Of a DNA stretch of 5,661 nt, positions 1 through 5,554 are shown piece after piece. The translations under genes were made by a program, and so were the position numbers. The DNA is from Thermodesulfobacteriota bacterium (GTDB taxonomy: Bacteria; Desulfobacterota; RBG-13-43-22): contig JALOOY010000139.1 in assembly GCA_025454185.1 (NCBI GenBank), positions 1 to 5,661 of the forward strand, in the 5' to 3' direction. The stretch's first letter is position 1; every line of letters begins with the position of its first letter. The notes under the pieces were generated by a model, which searched no databases, was not told the DNA's origin, and saw only the letters and a program-made list of their open reading frames with translations.

Positions 1-3
1 GAC

Positions 4-42
4 GAACGTCCAACATCGAACATCGAACATCCAACATCGAAT
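4..42. repeat. Degenerate heptamer tandem repeat (S)AAC(R)TC
   Basis: Five consecutive 7-bp units are visible: GAACGTC (4-10), CAACATC (11-17), GAACATC (18-24), GAACATC (25-31) and CAACATC (32-38), followed by a broken unit GAAT. Only the first base (G/C) and the fourth core base (A/G) vary. The array is cut by the left window edge, so its full length is unknown. Read as protein it gives a Thr-Ser-Asn-Ile-Glu-His-like pattern ending in TAA at 43-45, but I do not treat this as a gene. Arrays of this type are common between genes in Desulfobacterota and some other environmental bacteria; their role is unknown to me. Confidence 0.8.
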
Positions 43-69
43 TAAAAAAACGCAGTCGGAGGAAGGTCC

Positions 70-873
70 ATGCCAAGTTTCAGCAGCCACTTGGAGGTGT
101 TGAGCCTCCTGCCTAAAACCAATTGCCGGGAGTGCCGCCAGGCCAGTTGTCTGGCCTTCGCGGTGGCGGTATTTCAAGGGAAAAAAACGGTCGCCGATTG
201 TCCGTATTGGGCCGAGGGCAAATCAGCGGAATCCCGAGAAGGGGCGGGCGCAGAAAGCGCCCCGGAAAAGGACCAGCGGGAGGCGCTGGAGAAACTTCAA
301 AAACGAGTCCGGGAGATCGACCTGGCGCGGGCCGCGGATCGTTGCGGCGGTCTCTATCACCAGGGGAAATTGACGCTGCTTTGTTTGGGCAAGCCTTTCA
401 GCGTCGATTCCGCCGGTGTCATCTACTCCGATTGCCATGTCAACCGCTGGGTAGCCGTTCCGCTTTTGAATTATATCCTGGACTGCACCGGCCGGGAGCC
501 GCGTGGTGAGTGGCTGCCCCTGCGGGAAACCCGGGGCGGGGCGGACTGGTGGCGGCTGTTCGAGCAGCGCTGCGAAAAACCGTTGAAAAAAGTCATCGAC
601 GATTATACGGAACTCCTGGAGCTGCTGGTCGAGATTTTCGCCGGGGAGCCCGCGCCCGACCGCTTTGACTCGGATATCGCCATTGTACTCCACCCGCTGC
701 CCCGGCTGCCCCTCTTGTTGTGCTATTGGAAGAGCGAGGAGGGCCTGGAATCCTCACTGCACCTTTTCCTGGACGTCACGGCCGAGGAAAACCTCCGGAT
801 CGAGGCCGTCTATGCGCTTGCTGTGGGGCTGGTGACCATGTTTGAGAAAATCGCCCAGACTCACGGGAAATAA
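70..873 (+). CDS. Fe-S cluster domain plus DUF3786 protein
   Basis: A 267-residue, probably cytoplasmic protein with two parts. Residues about 10-48 carry Cys19-x2-Cys22-x4-Cys27-x16-Cys44-Pro, preceded by LLPKTNC. This is the 4Fe-4S pattern of the PF04060 'FeS' family found in RnfB and in the corrinoid/iron-sulfur protein subunit CdhE/AcsC. Residues about 50-85 are a charged, probably flexible linker rich in Glu, Lys and Ala. Residues about 85-265 match the DUF3786 family (LTLLCLGKPFSVD, PLLNYIL, and an aspartate-rich stretch DRFDSDIAIVLHPLPRLPLLL). DUF3786 has no known biochemical role; it occurs in anaerobes that often use the Wood-Ljungdahl pathway, so a link to corrinoid or one-carbon metabolism is only inference. 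The start is set by GGAGG at 58-62, seven bases before the ATG. The gene appears monocistronic here and converges on the operon to its right. No signal peptide or membrane segment is seen. Confidence 0.88.
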   Translation: MPSFSSHLEVLSLLPKTNCRECRQASCLAFAVAVFQGKKTVADCPYWAEGKSAESREGAGAESAPEKDQREALEKLQKRVREIDLARAADRCGGLYHQGKLTLLCLGKPFSVDSAGVIYSDCHVNRWVAVPLLNYILDCTGREPRGEWLPLRETRGGADWWRLFEQRCEKPLKKVIDDYTELLELLVEIFAGEPAPDRFDSDIAIVLHPLPRLPLLLCYWKSEEGLESSLHLFLDVTAEENLRIEAVYALAVGLVTMFEKIAQTHGK

Positions 874-933
874 AATTTAGGAGGGTTCGGTTCAGGGGGC
901 GCTGCCAGAGATCCCCCAATCCAGGTCACGGAC
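874..933. other. Convergent intergenic spacer, no clear terminator
   Basis: Sixty bases separate the stop codons of two converging genes. The only structure is GGGGG (895-899) facing CCCCC (913-917) across a 13-base loop. There is no T-run directly after either arm, so it does not qualify as an intrinsic terminator. Transcripts from both sides may overlap here or end in a Rho-dependent way. Confidence 0.35.
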
Positions 934-1266
934 TTAGCGGATTTTTTTGAAATAAACCACCTGACGCCCGGGGAATTTCACTTCGACGAGGTCGCCCCAG
1001 GGCCTGGCCACGATGACTCCGCCGGCCTGGGTGTGAATGCGTATCTTTTTTCCCTTGACGACCCAGCTAAAGACCTGGTCTTCTCCGCCCCGGACCCGGC
1101 GGACCCCTTCCCCGCCTTTTTTTAATTCCACCGTCACATCGGCATACTCCGGAGGGCTTCCCGGTACGGGCTGATAAACCCCGCTGACCTCCTCTCCTTT
1201 GAAACAGGCACCCAAGAAAAGGGCCAGGGCAATTAAAGACCACCAGAAGCGGTTAGGGCAGCTCAT
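934..1266 (-). CDS. Small predicted lipoprotein, last gene of the redox operon
   Basis: A 110-residue protein with a short signal peptide (Arg6, then hydrophobic residues about 8-20) ending in a lipobox Leu-Gly-Ala-Cys, so lipidation is expected on Cys21. The residue after the Cys is Phe, not Asp, so an inner-membrane retention signal of the E. coli type is absent. The mature part, about 90 residues, is rich in alternating charged and hydrophobic residues (DVTVELKK, SWVVKGKKIRIHT, LVEVKFPGRQVVYF) and looks like a small all-beta domain; I recognise no named family. The frame is open further upstream, but the ATG at 1266 is chosen because the lipoprotein signal begins there and AAAAAGG lies nine bases before it. 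It starts 22 bases after the stop of the MauE-like gene and is very likely co-transcribed with it. A folding, docking or substrate-binding role beside the redox proteins is a guess from position only. Confidence 0.75.
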   Translation of the reverse strand: MSCPNRFWWSLIALALFLGACFKGEEVSGVYQPVPGSPPEYADVTVELKKGGEGVRRVRGGEDQVFSWVVKGKKIRIHTQAGGVIVARPWGDLVEVKFPGRQVVYFKKIR

Positions 1267-1288
1267 AGCGTAGAACCTTTTTCTCCCG

Positions 1289-1792
1289 TCACATGTCGGA
1301 GGCCAGCAATGGCCTTTTCTTTCGGAGCCAGGGGGCGGTCCGGTGCAATTGAAAGATCCGATCAAAGAAAAATATTTGGATCGTCATCAGCAGCCAGAGC
1401 GTATTTTCTCCGACTTTTTTCCAGCCGACCGGTTCACCCACCGTGTCGAAGCACCCGCAATTCATTTGGGTACCCCGAAAAATAGTGATAATGACGAAAA
1501 CCGTGAACAGGGCCAGCAGGCCTCCTAAAACGGTCGTGTTGGCCTTGGTCCAAAGGCCGATGATGAGACAAAACCCGCAGATCAATTCCAGCCAGGGGAG
1601 GAAGATCGCCACCAGATTGAGTCCCCAATAGGGAACGATCCGATAATTGGCGATGTTTTCGGCGAAGATGGCCGGATCGGTGATTTTGCCCAGGCTGGCA
1701 TAGATGAAAACCCAGCCGATGTAGAGCCGGAGCGCCAGGGCGAGGTACTCGCTGGCCAGCGCCCTTTTCAGGAAGGCCAGGGCCGTCTTCAC
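1289..1792 (-). CDS. MauE/DoxX-family redox-associated membrane protein
   Basis: A 167-residue integral membrane protein with about four transmembrane helices (roughly residues 17-35, 55-80, 86-106 and 129-146). Its first part, LRLYIGWVFIYASLGKI with a following Pro, is the DoxX/MauE signature helix, and residues 111-115 form Asn-Cys-Gly-Cys-Phe, the motif typical of MauE-like proteins; another Cys pair (Cys72, Cys75) lies in helix two. MauE is needed for maturation of the disulfide-rich small subunit of methylamine dehydrogenase together with the thioredoxin-like MauD; DoxX relatives link thiols or thiosulfate to quinones. Here a TlpA-like gene lies two genes upstream and no methylamine dehydrogenase gene is seen, so a general envelope thiol redox role is inferred. 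The start is a GTG at 1792 that overlaps the preceding stop (GTGA), which points to translational coupling; no strong Shine-Dalgarno is present. The C-terminal tail is basic (WLRKKR), probably cytoplasmic. Not recognised as a specific named gene. Confidence 0.85.
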   Translation of the reverse strand: MKTALAFLKRALASEYLALALRLYIGWVFIYASLGKITDPAIFAENIANYRIVPYWGLNLVAIFLPWLELICGFCLIIGLWTKANTTVLGGLLALFTVFVIITIFRGTQMNCGCFDTVGEPVGWKKVGENTLWLLMTIQIFFFDRIFQLHRTAPWLRKKRPLLASDM

Positions 1793-2706
1793 GACACCAC
1801 CGGGTATTGGTATTTTTTCCAGTCCTTCAATCCGTCCTCAATAATCTTTACGTTTTCAAAGCCGCGGGCCAGGAGTTTCTGCGCCACCTCTTCGTCATAG
1901 TGTTTGCTGATGGTCCTCCCGTAGACGATGACTTCCTGGCTTTTGTCCGTTTTGCCGAGCCGCATATCGTACATGAAGTCGAACATGGCCAGGGGGAGGT
2001 TGACGGCGTTGGGGATGTGCCCTTCTTCGTGGAGCTCGGCCGGCAGGGCATCGATAAACAGGACGCCGCCCCGCTGGAATTTCCGGTAGGCATCCGCGGC
2101 ACTGATCAGGGAGCCGGCCTCCAGGGTAATACGGTTGGGCAGAAAGGGCAAGCCTTTGGGATTGGAGAGGTTGTAGGCCACGGCACAAACCAGGCTGAGG
2201 ACCATGATGGGGACGAAGTGAAACCAGTGCAGACGCGGGGCGCCCATTTGGCGGCTTATCCGCTTTTCGATCCCGGAGCTTATCCGGTGCATCCAGCGAG
2301 AGACCCCTTGGCCGACGGCCCCCGTAACCTCGGGATATTGCTTGATGACCTCGGCAAAGGCCTCCCGGGGGAAGAAGATCAGACGGGTATCTTCCAGGGT
2401 TCTTACCGAGGCCACGATCGGCTCATCGGACAGGAGACAGACCTCCCCGAAGCTTTCCCGCGGCCCCAAACGGATGATCTCGATCTCGGTTCCTCTATTG
2501 TCCGTCCGGAACAACTGGACTTTCCCGGAGACGACAATGCCGCAGGCCTTTCCCCGGTCGCCCGCCCGACCGATGATCGTTCCGGCGGGCAGAACAACCT
2601 CCTGGGCGGCGGCGGCAATGGCCTCCCGCACCTCCGGTGCCAGGCCCCCGAAGAGGCTGCTCTCGGCCAGGGTCTCAACGATCGATTTGTCTTCCGCTCC
2701 GGGCAT
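1789..2706 (-). CDS. Membrane-anchored cyclic-nucleotide-binding-fold/rhodanese-fold fusion
   Basis: A 305-residue three-part protein. Residues about 7-130 are a Crp-type cyclic-nucleotide-binding (cNMP) domain, recognisable by LFGGLAPEV, GxxGxxCGIVVSGKVQLF and the cassette FGEVCLLSDE. A basic stretch (about 140-158) leads into one membrane helix (about 163-180, FVPIMVLSLVCAVAYNL). Residues about 195-303 form a rhodanese domain (VLFIDALPAELHEEGHIPNAVNLPL and GFENVKIIEDGLKDW). There is no helix-turn-helix, so it is not a Crp-type transcription factor. Two key residues are missing: the rhodanese catalytic Cys is Gly263 (Tyr-Gly-Arg instead of Tyr-Cys-Arg), and the cNMP phosphate-binding Arg is replaced by Ile97. 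With the positive-inside rule the cNMP domain lies in the cytoplasm and the rhodanese fold outside. A ligand sensor or scaffold role is inferred. The ATG at 2706 is preferred over the adjacent TTG at 2709; neither has a strong ribosome site. The gene follows the thioredoxin-like gene by 18 bases and overlaps the next by four. Confidence 0.88.
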   Translation of the reverse strand: MPGAEDKSIVETLAESSLFGGLAPEVREAIAAAAQEVVLPAGTIIGRAGDRGKACGIVVSGKVQLFRTDNRGTEIEIIRLGPRESFGEVCLLSDEPIVASVRTLEDTRLIFFPREAFAEVIKQYPEVTGAVGQGVSRWMHRISSGIEKRISRQMGAPRLHWFHFVPIMVLSLVCAVAYNLSNPKGLPFLPNRITLEAGSLISAADAYRKFQRGGVLFIDALPAELHEEGHIPNAVNLPLAMFDFMYDMRLGKTDKSQEVIVYGRTISKHYDEEVAQKLLARGFENVKIIEDGLKDWKKYQYPVVS

Positions 2707-2724
2707 CAAAAAGGGTCCCGCGGG

Positions 2725-3300
2725 TTACTGCGAAATCTTTTTATTGAGTTCCCTCAGTTCCATCAAAATAGGGTCCAATGTTTCTATCTTCCCGGAATGG
2801 CTCATGAGAATTTTTCCGTTTTGATCCAGCACGAGCAGGACGGGGAGATATTTAAAACTTTTCTTGATCGCTTGTTCGGGGCCCAAGGCCAGCGGAAATT
2901 TCACTTCGAATTTTTGTTTGTACACAATCAGTTCACTGGGGTTTTTTTCCAGGCTGATCCCCAGCATCTTTATGTTTTTGTTCAGTTCCGGATCTTCCTG
3001 AATGATTTTGAAAAGCTGGTTGACCAGGGGGGCGTTATTCTGGCAGACCGGGCAGTAAACCGAAAAAATATCCGCCACCAGCAGTTTGGTCTTGACCTGG
3101 GAAAGCCGGAAAGTCTTGACACCTTTCAGCCCCAGGTTAGCGGCGCTGGCTTCGGGGGAATCGGCCATTTTCAGTTGAAAGGCTGGCATTGTACTACCGG
3201 GGACCGGACCCTCGGCCCCCAGGGCCGCGGAAGGGGCCAGGATCAGCACCAGCACCAGAGCCAGACCGGCCCAGGGAAACAACCAGGATTTGGTATTCAT
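2725..3300 (-). CDS. Exported TlpA/thioredoxin-like protein, CPVC active site
   Basis: A 191-residue thioredoxin-fold protein of the TlpA/ResA/redoxin group. Residues 1-29 are a signal peptide (Lys4, hydrophobic core 11-22, then Ala-Leu-Gly before Ala), or an uncleaved anchor. The thioredoxin fold follows: strand LLVADIFSVY, then the active-site motif Cys83-Pro-Val-Cys86, the second strand MLGISLE, a cis-Pro candidate Pro153 (KYLPVLLV) and a final strand with LDQNGKI. Both redox cysteines and the Pro are present, so it should be an active disulfide oxidoreductase in the periplasm; whether it reduces or oxidises cannot be told. The frame is open upstream to 3366, but the ATG at 3300 is chosen because AAGGAG lies nine bases before it and the signal peptide begins there. 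It is the first gene of a four-gene operon with a rhodanese-fold protein and a MauE-like protein, which suggests MauE or the lipoprotein as partner. A peroxiredoxin role is unlikely because the motif is a two-Cys CxxC. Confidence 0.9.
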   Translation of the reverse strand: MNTKSWLFPWAGLALVLVLILAPSAALGAEGPVPGSTMPAFQLKMADSPEASAANLGLKGVKTFRLSQVKTKLLVADIFSVYCPVCQNNAPLVNQLFKIIQEDPELNKNIKMLGISLEKNPSELIVYKQKFEVKFPLALGPEQAIKKSFKYLPVLLVLDQNGKILMSHSGKIETLDPILMELRELNKKISQ

Positions 3301-3309
3301 GTTCGTGTG

Positions 3310-3315
3310 CTCCTT
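3310..3315 (-). promoter_or_regulatory. Shine-Dalgarno site that fixes the TlpA-like start
   Basis: AAGGAG sits nine bases before the ATG at 3300. It decides against the longer reading that begins at 3366, which would put 22 polar residues before the signal peptide and would start upstream of the predicted promoter's transcription start. Confidence 0.75.
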
Positions 3316-3337
3316 GGGAGAATTTGCTTGTTTCCCT

Positions 3338-3366
3338 TGTATAAAGCAAATGGGTTGGTTTTTCAA
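3338..3366 (-). promoter_or_regulatory. Predicted sigma70-type promoter of the four-gene redox operon
   Basis: On the minus strand TTGAAA (3366-3361, five of six matches to TTGACA) is followed after exactly 17 bases by TATACA (3343-3338, four of six matches to TATAAT). Transcription would start near 3331, leaving a leader of about 30 bases that contains the AAGGAG site. Surrounding DNA is AT-rich compared with the genes. No obvious operator palindrome overlaps it. Confidence 0.55.
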
Positions 3367-3431
3367 TTTAATCTTTACAAAACCCGAGGGAGGAGGTTGT
3401 TGGGCAAAAGGGTCCCTCCTTGGGGCGCTGG

Positions 3432-3460
3432 TTGACAGAGCCCCCCCGGAGATTTAACTT
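3432..3460 (+). promoter_or_regulatory. Weak candidate promoter of the PNPOx-like gene
   Basis: A perfect TTGACA (3432-3437) stands 17 bases before TAACTT (3455-3460), which matches the -10 consensus at only three positions, and the spacer contains a run of seven C. The perfect -35 is suggestive because it lies in the divergent intergenic region, about 65 bases before the gene, but the -10 is poor. Confidence 0.25.
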
Positions 3461-3500
3461 CCCAGAAAATCAAAACGGATGAAATACAGGGAGGGACCTC

Positions 3501-3890
3501 ATGAAGCTGAAAGAGTATTTCGAGAACAAAAAGGGCCTGGGGGTATTGGCCACGGCGGACGGCGAGGGAAAGGTGGACCTGGCGGTTTATTCCCGTCCTC
3601 ACGTGCTGGATGAGCATACGGTGGCCTTCATCATGCCGGACCGGTTGACCCACCACAACCTGCAATCCAATCCCCACGCCGCCTACCTGTTTCTCGAGGA
3701 CGAAAAGGAGGGCGCCAGATTCCAGGGTTTACGTCTATTTTTGACCAAGATCCGGGAAGAAAAGGATTCGGAGCTGCTCCAGACCCTGCGCCGGCGCCGT
3801 TACGGGGACGATAATACCGAACGCTATCTCGTCTTCTTTGAAATCGACAAGAGGCTGTCTCCCATCGGGCCGGCCGAAATCCAGGATTGA
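3501..3890 (+). CDS. PNPOx-like FMN-binding split-barrel protein
   Basis: A 129-residue cytoplasmic protein of the pyridoxamine 5'-phosphate oxidase-like (split barrel) group. The opening MKLKEYFENKKGLGVLAT, then GKVDLAVYSRPHVLDEHTVAFIM, LTHHNLQSNPHAAYLF and the late beta stretch RYLVFFEIDKRL follow the order of strands in this fold; such proteins usually form dimers that bind FMN, F420 or heme at the interface. The length (about 130) fits the short general-stress/flavin-reductase-like members and not true PdxH, which is longer, so pyridoxal phosphate synthesis is unlikely. The substrate is unknown. Start: GGAGG at 3490-3494 lies six bases before the ATG. It is transcribed away from the redox operon, sharing a 200-base intergenic region, and converges on the radical SAM gene 40 bases downstream. 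A shared regulation with the operon is possible but not shown. Confidence 0.87.
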   Translation: MKLKEYFENKKGLGVLATADGEGKVDLAVYSRPHVLDEHTVAFIMPDRLTHHNLQSNPHAAYLFLEDEKEGARFQGLRLFLTKIREEKDSELLQTLRRRRYGDDNTERYLVFFEIDKRLSPIGPAEIQD

Positions 3891-3930
3891 AACCAGGCCG
3901 GAGGAAAAGACGGGCAATCCGGGGTCTGTA
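3891..3930. other. Convergent spacer, weak hairpin only
   Basis: Forty bases lie between two converging stop codons. CCGGA (3898-3902) can pair with TCCGG (3918-3922 region) across a loop of about 15 bases. The stem is short and no T-run follows on either strand, so no intrinsic terminator is called. Confidence 0.3.
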
Positions 3931-5448
3931 TCAGGTGGCTTTTGAAGTGACCTTCTTGGCGGAGGCCAGAGCGAGATGCTTGAGGACCCGCCGGAAGTGG
4001 TAGCCGTAAATGGCATAACTGATGGCCTGGGGGAAGGCTCGCCGGTATTTGATTAACGTTGTGGTTAAAAGTTTCCAATAATAAAACCGTTCACGGCCGA
4101 ATATGCCCAGAATATAAAGGGATTTAACAAAGGCCCGGACGTCCCGCATCTTCATCCGCTGCCCCTTCAGCCCGGGTTTATAGCCTTTCAGGAAGGTGGA
4201 GATCCGTGCGTAGTACTGCCGGGGCTGGTAGATGGTTTCGACAATCTGCCGGTAGCCGTTTATTAGAAGCTGTACGTCCATCTTAGGGATGAAATTCAGG
4301 GTACCGTCGGTATTGTTGCCCGTGCTGTTCTTGAGGATGCGCCCTTGTTCCTTCAACCGCTGGTAGAGCGGGGTCCGGGGGACGGCGTGGAGCAGTCCGA
4401 CCATGGCCGTCACCACCCCGATCCGTTGGATGAAGCGGATTTGCTGTTCAAAAATAGACGGCGGGTCGCTGTCGAAGCCGACGATAAATCCGCCCATGAC
4501 CTCCAGTCCGGCCTGCTGAATCTTATGGATGGATTCTTCCAGGTCCCGTTCGGCGTTCTGAACCTTGTTGCACTCGGTGAGGCTACCCTCGTGGGGGGTT
4601 TCGATGCCCAGGAAGACCTGGGAAAAGTTGGCTTCGGTCATGAGCTTCAACAACTCATCGTCATCGGCCAAGTTCAGGGAGGCCTCGGTAATGAAGTGGA
4701 AGGGGTAACCCCGTTCCAGGCCCCATTGCCGGAGCCGGGGCAGGAGCTGTTTAACCTGTTTTTTATGGCCGATGAAGTTGTCGTCCACGATGAAAACCCC
4801 GCCCCGCCAGCCCCGTTCGTACAGGGCGTCCATCTCGGCCAGCATCTGTTCGCTGCTTTTAGTGCGGGGGACCCGGCCGTTGAGAATGGCAATGTCGCAA
4901 AAATCGCAGTTGAAAGGACAGCCCCGAGAATACTGGACCGGCAAAGTCGCGTATTTTTTGAAGGAAATCAAATCCCAGGCGGGCAGGGGGGTCCGGCTTA
5001 ATGCGGGGCGTTCCGGCGAACTGTACATCCGTTTGAGCGTCCCTTTTTCCAGATCGGCCAGGAATTCAGGAATCGTAACCTCCCCCTCGTCCAGCACGTA
5101 ATGATCGATTCGGTCATCCAGGGTTTCCTCACCGTTGATAGTAAACAGGGGTCCCCCCACCACGATCTTCAGGCCCCGGCCATGGCAACCTTGGATTATT
5201 TCCTCCACACTGGCTTCCTGGATCAACATGGCGCTGATGAGGACCAGGTCTATTCCTTCCAGTTCCTTGTCGTTCCATTTGGTAACATTGAGGTCGATTA
5301 GCTTTTTGTTCCAGGAAGCGGGCAGCAACGCGGCCACGGTCAAGAGGCCCAGGGGGGGGAAGGCGGCTTTTTTAGAGACAAACTTCAGCGCGTATTTGAA
5401 ACTCCAGAAGGTTTCGGGGTATTGGGGATACACGAGCAGGACGTTCAC
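3931..5448 (-). CDS. B12-binding radical SAM protein with DUF4070, HpnP-like
   Basis: A 505-residue enzyme of the class B radical SAM type. Residues about 2-135 form a cobalamin-binding Rossmann-like domain (VLLVYPQYPETFWSFKYAL, PPLGLLTVAALLP, GGPLF). The radical SAM core follows, with Cys177-x3-Cys181-x2-Cys184 (GCPFNCDFC) to hold the 4Fe-4S cluster that cleaves S-adenosylmethionine, then VFIVDDNFIGHKK, GIETP and GGFIVGFDSD. The last 150 residues or so match DUF4070. This layout is shared by HpnP (hopanoid C-2 methylase) and many uncharacterised relatives, which methylate or rearrange unactivated carbons; the substrate here is unknown and no hopanoid gene is near, so no symbol is given. The frame is open to a TTG at 5481, but the GTG at 5448 is preferred: AAAAGGA lies eight bases before it and relatives begin directly with the VLLVYPQ strand. 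The gene stands alone, 40 bases from the converging gene downstream. All three cluster cysteines are intact, so it should be active. Confidence 0.9.
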   Translation of the reverse strand: MNVLLVYPQYPETFWSFKYALKFVSKKAAFPPLGLLTVAALLPASWNKKLIDLNVTKWNDKELEGIDLVLISAMLIQEASVEEIIQGCHGRGLKIVVGGPLFTINGEETLDDRIDHYVLDEGEVTIPEFLADLEKGTLKRMYSSPERPALSRTPLPAWDLISFKKYATLPVQYSRGCPFNCDFCDIAILNGRVPRTKSSEQMLAEMDALYERGWRGGVFIVDDNFIGHKKQVKQLLPRLRQWGLERGYPFHFITEASLNLADDDELLKLMTEANFSQVFLGIETPHEGSLTECNKVQNAERDLEESIHKIQQAGLEVMGGFIVGFDSDPPSIFEQQIRFIQRIGVVTAMVGLLHAVPRTPLYQRLKEQGRILKNSTGNNTDGTLNFIPKMDVQLLINGYRQIVETIYQPRQYYARISTFLKGYKPGLKGQRMKMRDVRAFVKSLYILGIFGRERFYYWKLLTTTLIKYRRAFPQAISYAIYGYHFRRVLKHLALASAKKVTSKAT

Positions 5449-5456
5449 AGGGAGGT

Positions 5457-5463
5457 TCCTTTT
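5457..5463 (-). promoter_or_regulatory. Shine-Dalgarno site supporting the GTG start of the radical SAM gene
   Basis: AAAAGGA ends eight bases before the GTG at 5448. The alternative TTG at 5481 lies in an AT-rich stretch without a purine-rich site at the right distance and would add eleven residues ahead of the conserved first strand. Confidence 0.6.
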
Positions 5464-5554
5464 AATTAAATAAATTAGCAATAACGATGGGTTGTCTGGC
5501 TTTTCGAAAAATAACTTTAAAACCGTCGGCTGGCTTCAAAAAGCTTATGTGACA

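Noticed and set aside
1..45. CRISPR array or end of an upstream gene in the heptamer repeat
   Set aside because: Units of 7 bp without spacers do not fit CRISPR, and the short peptide frame is fully explained by the repeat.
223..693. Minus-strand frame of 156 codons inside the DUF3786 gene
   Set aside because: It is a codon-bias mirror of the DUF3786 gene, has no ribosome site and resembles no family.
895..917. GGGGG/CCCCC hairpin as a two-way terminator
   Set aside because: The stem is five pairs with a 13-base loop and no T-run follows on either strand.
1789..2706. Crp/Fnr-type transcription regulator
   Set aside because: The cNMP-type domain is followed by a membrane helix and a rhodanese fold, with no helix-turn-helix.
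1807..3435. A 542-codon open frame on the forward strand
   Set aside because: It lies wholly opposite the CNB-rhodanese and TlpA-like genes, which have clear domains, ribosome sites and signal peptides. Its translation has no recognisable fold and begins and ends with no gene signals; long antisense frames are common in GC-rich DNA.
3501..3890. True pyridoxamine phosphate oxidase (PdxH)
   Set aside because: At 129 residues it is much shorter than PdxH and lacks its C-terminal part; only the split-barrel fold is supported.
4345..5001. Forward frame of 218 codons opposite the radical SAM gene
   Set aside because: The opposite strand carries the intact radical SAM motifs through this stretch, so this is a shadow frame.
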